Below are positions 6,415-8,069 of a stretch of 8,069 nt of DNA, piece after piece (the first letter of the stretch is position 1; every line of letters begins with the position of its first letter). Location of the stretch: the NCBI GenBank assembly GCA_045589215.1, contig JAZNOQ010000124.1, forward strand, positions 1 through 8,069, given 5' to 3'. This DNA comes from JAZNOQ01 sp045589215. Lineage in GTDB: Bacteria > Bacillota > Clostridia > Oscillospirales > CAG-272. The notes below the pieces were generated by a model. That model searched no databases. It was not told the origin of the DNA and saw nothing but the letters and a program-made list of their open reading frames with translations. Position numbers and translations under genes: made by a program.

Positions 6415-7583
6415 TATTTTTCTACGTGCTTCTTCTTTGGTGCGGGCTTACGGTTGAGGACCTTAAACAGAACGACGGCGGCGACGATCACAAGAACGCC
6501 GCAGGAAATACCGATCCCGACAAGCAGTCCCGTATTGTCCTTGACCTCGTCCACGGGTTCGACTGCAAGAAGATCAAGCCCCTTGCAGTAATCGTTCGGA
6601 ACGAACGCGAGCGTTTCCTTTGCTTCATTCAGGTAATCGTTCATCAAGGCGGAGGTGTACTGATCGAAGAGGGCGGGATAATTTGCGTCCACGTAGCTCT
6701 CGGAGAGCTCAAGACGCTGAAGGAAATACCACGCACTGCGCGTGTTTCCGAGGTAATCCGCCGTTCCGAGGAACACCTCGCTGACGTCACCGACATTCTC
6801 AAGGGCAAACGCCTTTTCCTCGTAGACCTCATCCATTTCTCCGCGCGTAAAGCAATGCTCGGGAGAAATATCGAGAGTGTATTTTACGTATTCGTTGATA
6901 TCGGCACCGTCTGCGACCTCGTCGCGGTACTGCTGTGCGCGTTCCCCGTTCCCCTCGTATTCACCATCGGTCTTGTTAACGAGACAAATACTCGCGACGT
7001 AAACGAAGTTCTCTAGGATGTACTGCTTGACCGCTTCCTTGTCGCTCGGCACCTTTCCATTCTCAAGGTATATGAAATAGAGATCCTTGTAGATCGCATC
7101 GACCGCCGCCGTAAAGCGCACGTAATGGTCGGTCAGATTCATCGCCTTCAGGAAATCCTTGTAGCTTTCTCGGTCGCCGCCAAAATCGGCGTCAAGCGTT
7201 TTCTCGATATATTCCTGCACAGCCTTGTCGTATTCGTCGACCGAAAGTCCTTCCTTCGCGGCAAGCGTCAATACCGCGTAGTTGGCCTCAAGATCGGTGT
7301 AAACAAGCTCCTTGAGTTCACGGAGATACTGCGTGGCAGTCTCCTCGTCATCCCAGATATCGGTACCGTTCAGATCCTCGAGCTGCTTCTTGTAGGTAAG
7401 CACGAGAAAACGGAATTCCTCGTACAAGACCTCGTATTCGCCGATCGTTCCGACGACACGAAGATCCTCCTCGGTTGTCGGCAGAGCGCGCGCGGCGCAT
7501 CCCACAAGCGAAGAGGAGAAAAGCAGTACCGCGAGGAAAAGCGCGGTGGTACGCAAAAGGCGGTTCATAAGTACAGACTTCAA
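6414..7583 (-). CDS. Parvulin-like lipoprotein with C-terminal membrane anchor (first tandem paralog)
   Basis: This is a 389-residue lipoprotein and the first gene of the envelope operon. A signal peptide ends in LVGC (lipidated Cys29). A SurA-N-like helical region follows, then a degenerate parvulin domain: the first-strand His of the family is replaced (YVASICLV), while FTRGEMDEVYEEKAFAL still matches the second half. FVPNDYC (327-333) precedes a membrane helix at about 352-376 and a basic tail NRKPAPKKKHVEK. Paralogy with the next gene is clear from VGTIGEYEVLYEEF versus VGTVDGYTVCYDEL, DHYVRFTAAV versus DRYARFASAV, and the FVPNxYC motif. I chose a TTG start at 7583 because GGAGG (7592-7596) lies 8 bases before it. 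The ATG at 7568 is 23 bases from that site; it would give a 384-residue protein with the same lipobox. It is likely a folding helper or substrate-binding lipoprotein rather than an active isomerase. Confidence 0.83.
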   Translation of the reverse strand: MKSVLMNRLLRTTALFLAVLLFSSSLVGCAARALPTTEEDLRVVGTIGEYEVLYEEFRFLVLTYKKQLEDLNGTDIWDDEETATQYLRELKELVYTDLEANYAVLTLAAKEGLSVDEYDKAVQEYIEKTLDADFGGDRESYKDFLKAMNLTDHYVRFTAAVDAIYKDLYFIYLENGKVPSDKEAVKQYILENFVYVASICLVNKTDGEYEGNGERAQQYRDEVADGADINEYVKYTLDISPEHCFTRGEMDEVYEEKAFALENVGDVSEVFLGTADYLGNTRSAWYFLQRLELSESYVDANYPALFDQYTSALMNDYLNEAKETLAFVPNDYCKGLDLLAVEPVDEVKDNTGLLVGIGISCGVLVIVAAVVLFKVLNRKPAPKKKHVEK

Positions 7584-7591
7584 ATCAAATT

Positions 7592-7596
7592 CCTCC
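7592..7596 (-). promoter_or_regulatory. Ribosome binding site that favours a TTG start
   Basis: GGAGG on the minus strand lies 8 bases before TTG (complement of 7581-7583) and 23 bases before the first nearby ATG (7566-7568). The spacing favours TTG as the start of the first lipoprotein gene. The signal peptide and lipobox are intact either way. Confidence 0.65.
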
Positions 7597-7648
7597 GATC
7601 GAAAGATATAAAACGGCAGATCGCCGCACAAATACAATGACTCATTTT

Positions 7649-7680
7649 ATTATAACAAGTGATTGTGACGGTGGTGTGAA
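7649..7680 (-). promoter_or_regulatory. Probable promoter of the lipoprotein operon
   Basis: On the minus strand TATAAT (complement of 7649-7654) is preceded by TGT, an extended -10. A weak TTCACA hexamer (7675-7680) is 20 bases upstream, too far for a normal -35, so the extended -10 may carry the promoter. The segment ACCGTCACAA covers complement 7663-7672, with GTCACA (7664-7669) 9 bases from the -10, matching the spoVG promoter. The leader to the TTG start is about 60 bases. Confidence 0.6.
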
Positions 7681-7709
7681 TGATTTTCGCTCCTACTCAA
7701 AAATATTAC

Positions 7710-7750
7710 AAAAAACAAGCGAGGCTGTCTCACATAAGAGAGACAGCCCC
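7710..7750 (-). terminator. Intrinsic terminator of leuS
   Basis: On the minus strand GGGGCTGTCTC pairs with GAGACAGCCTC (9 continuous pairs, one mismatch, one outer pair) around an 8-base loop, covering 7721-7750. After four further bases comes a run containing six T (complement of 7710-7715). The hairpin begins 6 bases past the leuS stop. The inner stem CTGTCTC/GAGACAG is the same as in the hairpin at 3550-3582. Confidence 0.8.
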
Positions 7751-7756
7751 ATACAT

Positions 7757-8069
7757 TTATCTTGCAACAATATTTACGATCTTGTTCGGAACGTAGATCT
7801 CCTTCACGATCGTCTTTCCATCGAGCATCGCCGAGATCTTCGGATCTGCCTTTGCGGTCGCGATCGCAACGTCCTGCGGGCAGTTCATCGGAAGAGAGAT
7901 CGTCGCGCGGACCTTGCCCGAGATCTGAACCGCAACGGTCACGCTTTCGTCAACCGTCTTCGATTCGTCGTATTCGGGCCACTCTGCGAGACTGCAGAAG
8001 CCTTCCCCGCCGAGTGCCTCCCACATCTCCTCCGCAAGGTGCGGTGCGAAGGGACAGAGGAGACGGACA
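7757..8069 (-). CDS. leuS: Leucyl-tRNA synthetase, C-terminal end (runs off the right edge)
   Basis: LeuS charges tRNA-Leu with leucine in the cytoplasm. Only the last 104 residues are visible. They begin in the anticodon-binding helical domain with RLLCPFAPHLAEEMWEALG, the family motif for this region, and continue with an EWPEYDES segment. The C-terminal domain follows: VAVQISGKVRATISLP corresponds to the family VQVNGKVR, then the end LDGKTIVKEIYVPNKIVNIV, matching the conserved L-x-GK-x-I-x-K-x-I-x-VPxxLVNIV tail, and a final AR. The catalytic core and editing domain lie outside the window to the right. The gene ends in its own terminator and is separate from the lipoprotein operon downstream, which has its own promoter. 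Identification is secure. Confidence 0.95.
   Translation of the reverse strand, partial: VRLLCPFAPHLAEEMWEALGGEGFCSLAEWPEYDESKTVDESVTVAVQISGKVRATISLPMNCPQDVAIATAKADPKISAMLDGKTIVKEIYVPNKIVNIVAR

Noticed and set aside
6384..7016. 210-codon open frame on the plus strand
   Set aside because: It is antisense to the first lipoprotein gene, with no domain.
7584..7637. Upstream extension of the first lipoprotein gene to an ATG at 7637
   Set aside because: It would place 18 extra mixed residues before the signal peptide and ignore the GGAGG site at 7592-7596.

Overview
The window looks like chromosomal core sequence from a spore-forming, Gram-positive member of the Clostridia, probably an Oscillospiraceae-like gut lineage. 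The evidence is spoVG, Firmicute-type lipoproteins, strong purine-rich ribosome binding sites and sigma-A-like promoters. Base composition is moderately G+C-rich by eye. No tRNA or rRNA gene, CRISPR array, complete insertion sequence or phage gene was seen. No stretch without a gene exceeds about 205 bases.

Layout. At the left edge (1-508, minus) is the N-terminal part of murC, divergent from spoVG (712-1029, plus); about 200 bases of AT-rich regulatory DNA lie between them. spoVG ends in a clear hairpin terminator and converges on a YegS/DgkB-type lipid kinase gene (1131-2138, minus). Divergent from the kinase are three closely spaced small plus-strand genes (2325-2576, 2600-3031, 3063-3518). 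I cannot assign them a function. They end at a perfect 12-bp hairpin (3550-3582). Converging on the same hairpin is a minus-strand operon of three cell-envelope genes, read from right to left. Two are tandem paralogous parvulin-like lipoproteins (6414-7583, then 5227-6414, overlapping by one base). The third is a bitopic membrane protein (3596-5185) with a charged coiled-coil cytoplasmic half and an outer domain that may be a TIM barrel. Upstream of that operon is the terminator and 3' end of leuS (7757-8069, minus).

How they may fit together. MurC makes a peptidoglycan precursor. The lipid kinase works on membrane lipids. SpoVG is a nucleic-acid-binding regulator linked to sporulation, division and envelope control. 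The envelope operon encodes proteins displayed outside the membrane. The spoVG promoter and the lipoprotein operon promoter share the motif AC[G/C]GTCACAA at the same distance (9 bases) from their -10 boxes, which hints at common control. The best candidates for undescribed biology are the three-gene cluster at 2325-3518, whose last product ends in an odd leucine-rich hairpin, and the doubly anchored lipoprotein pair with its membrane partner.
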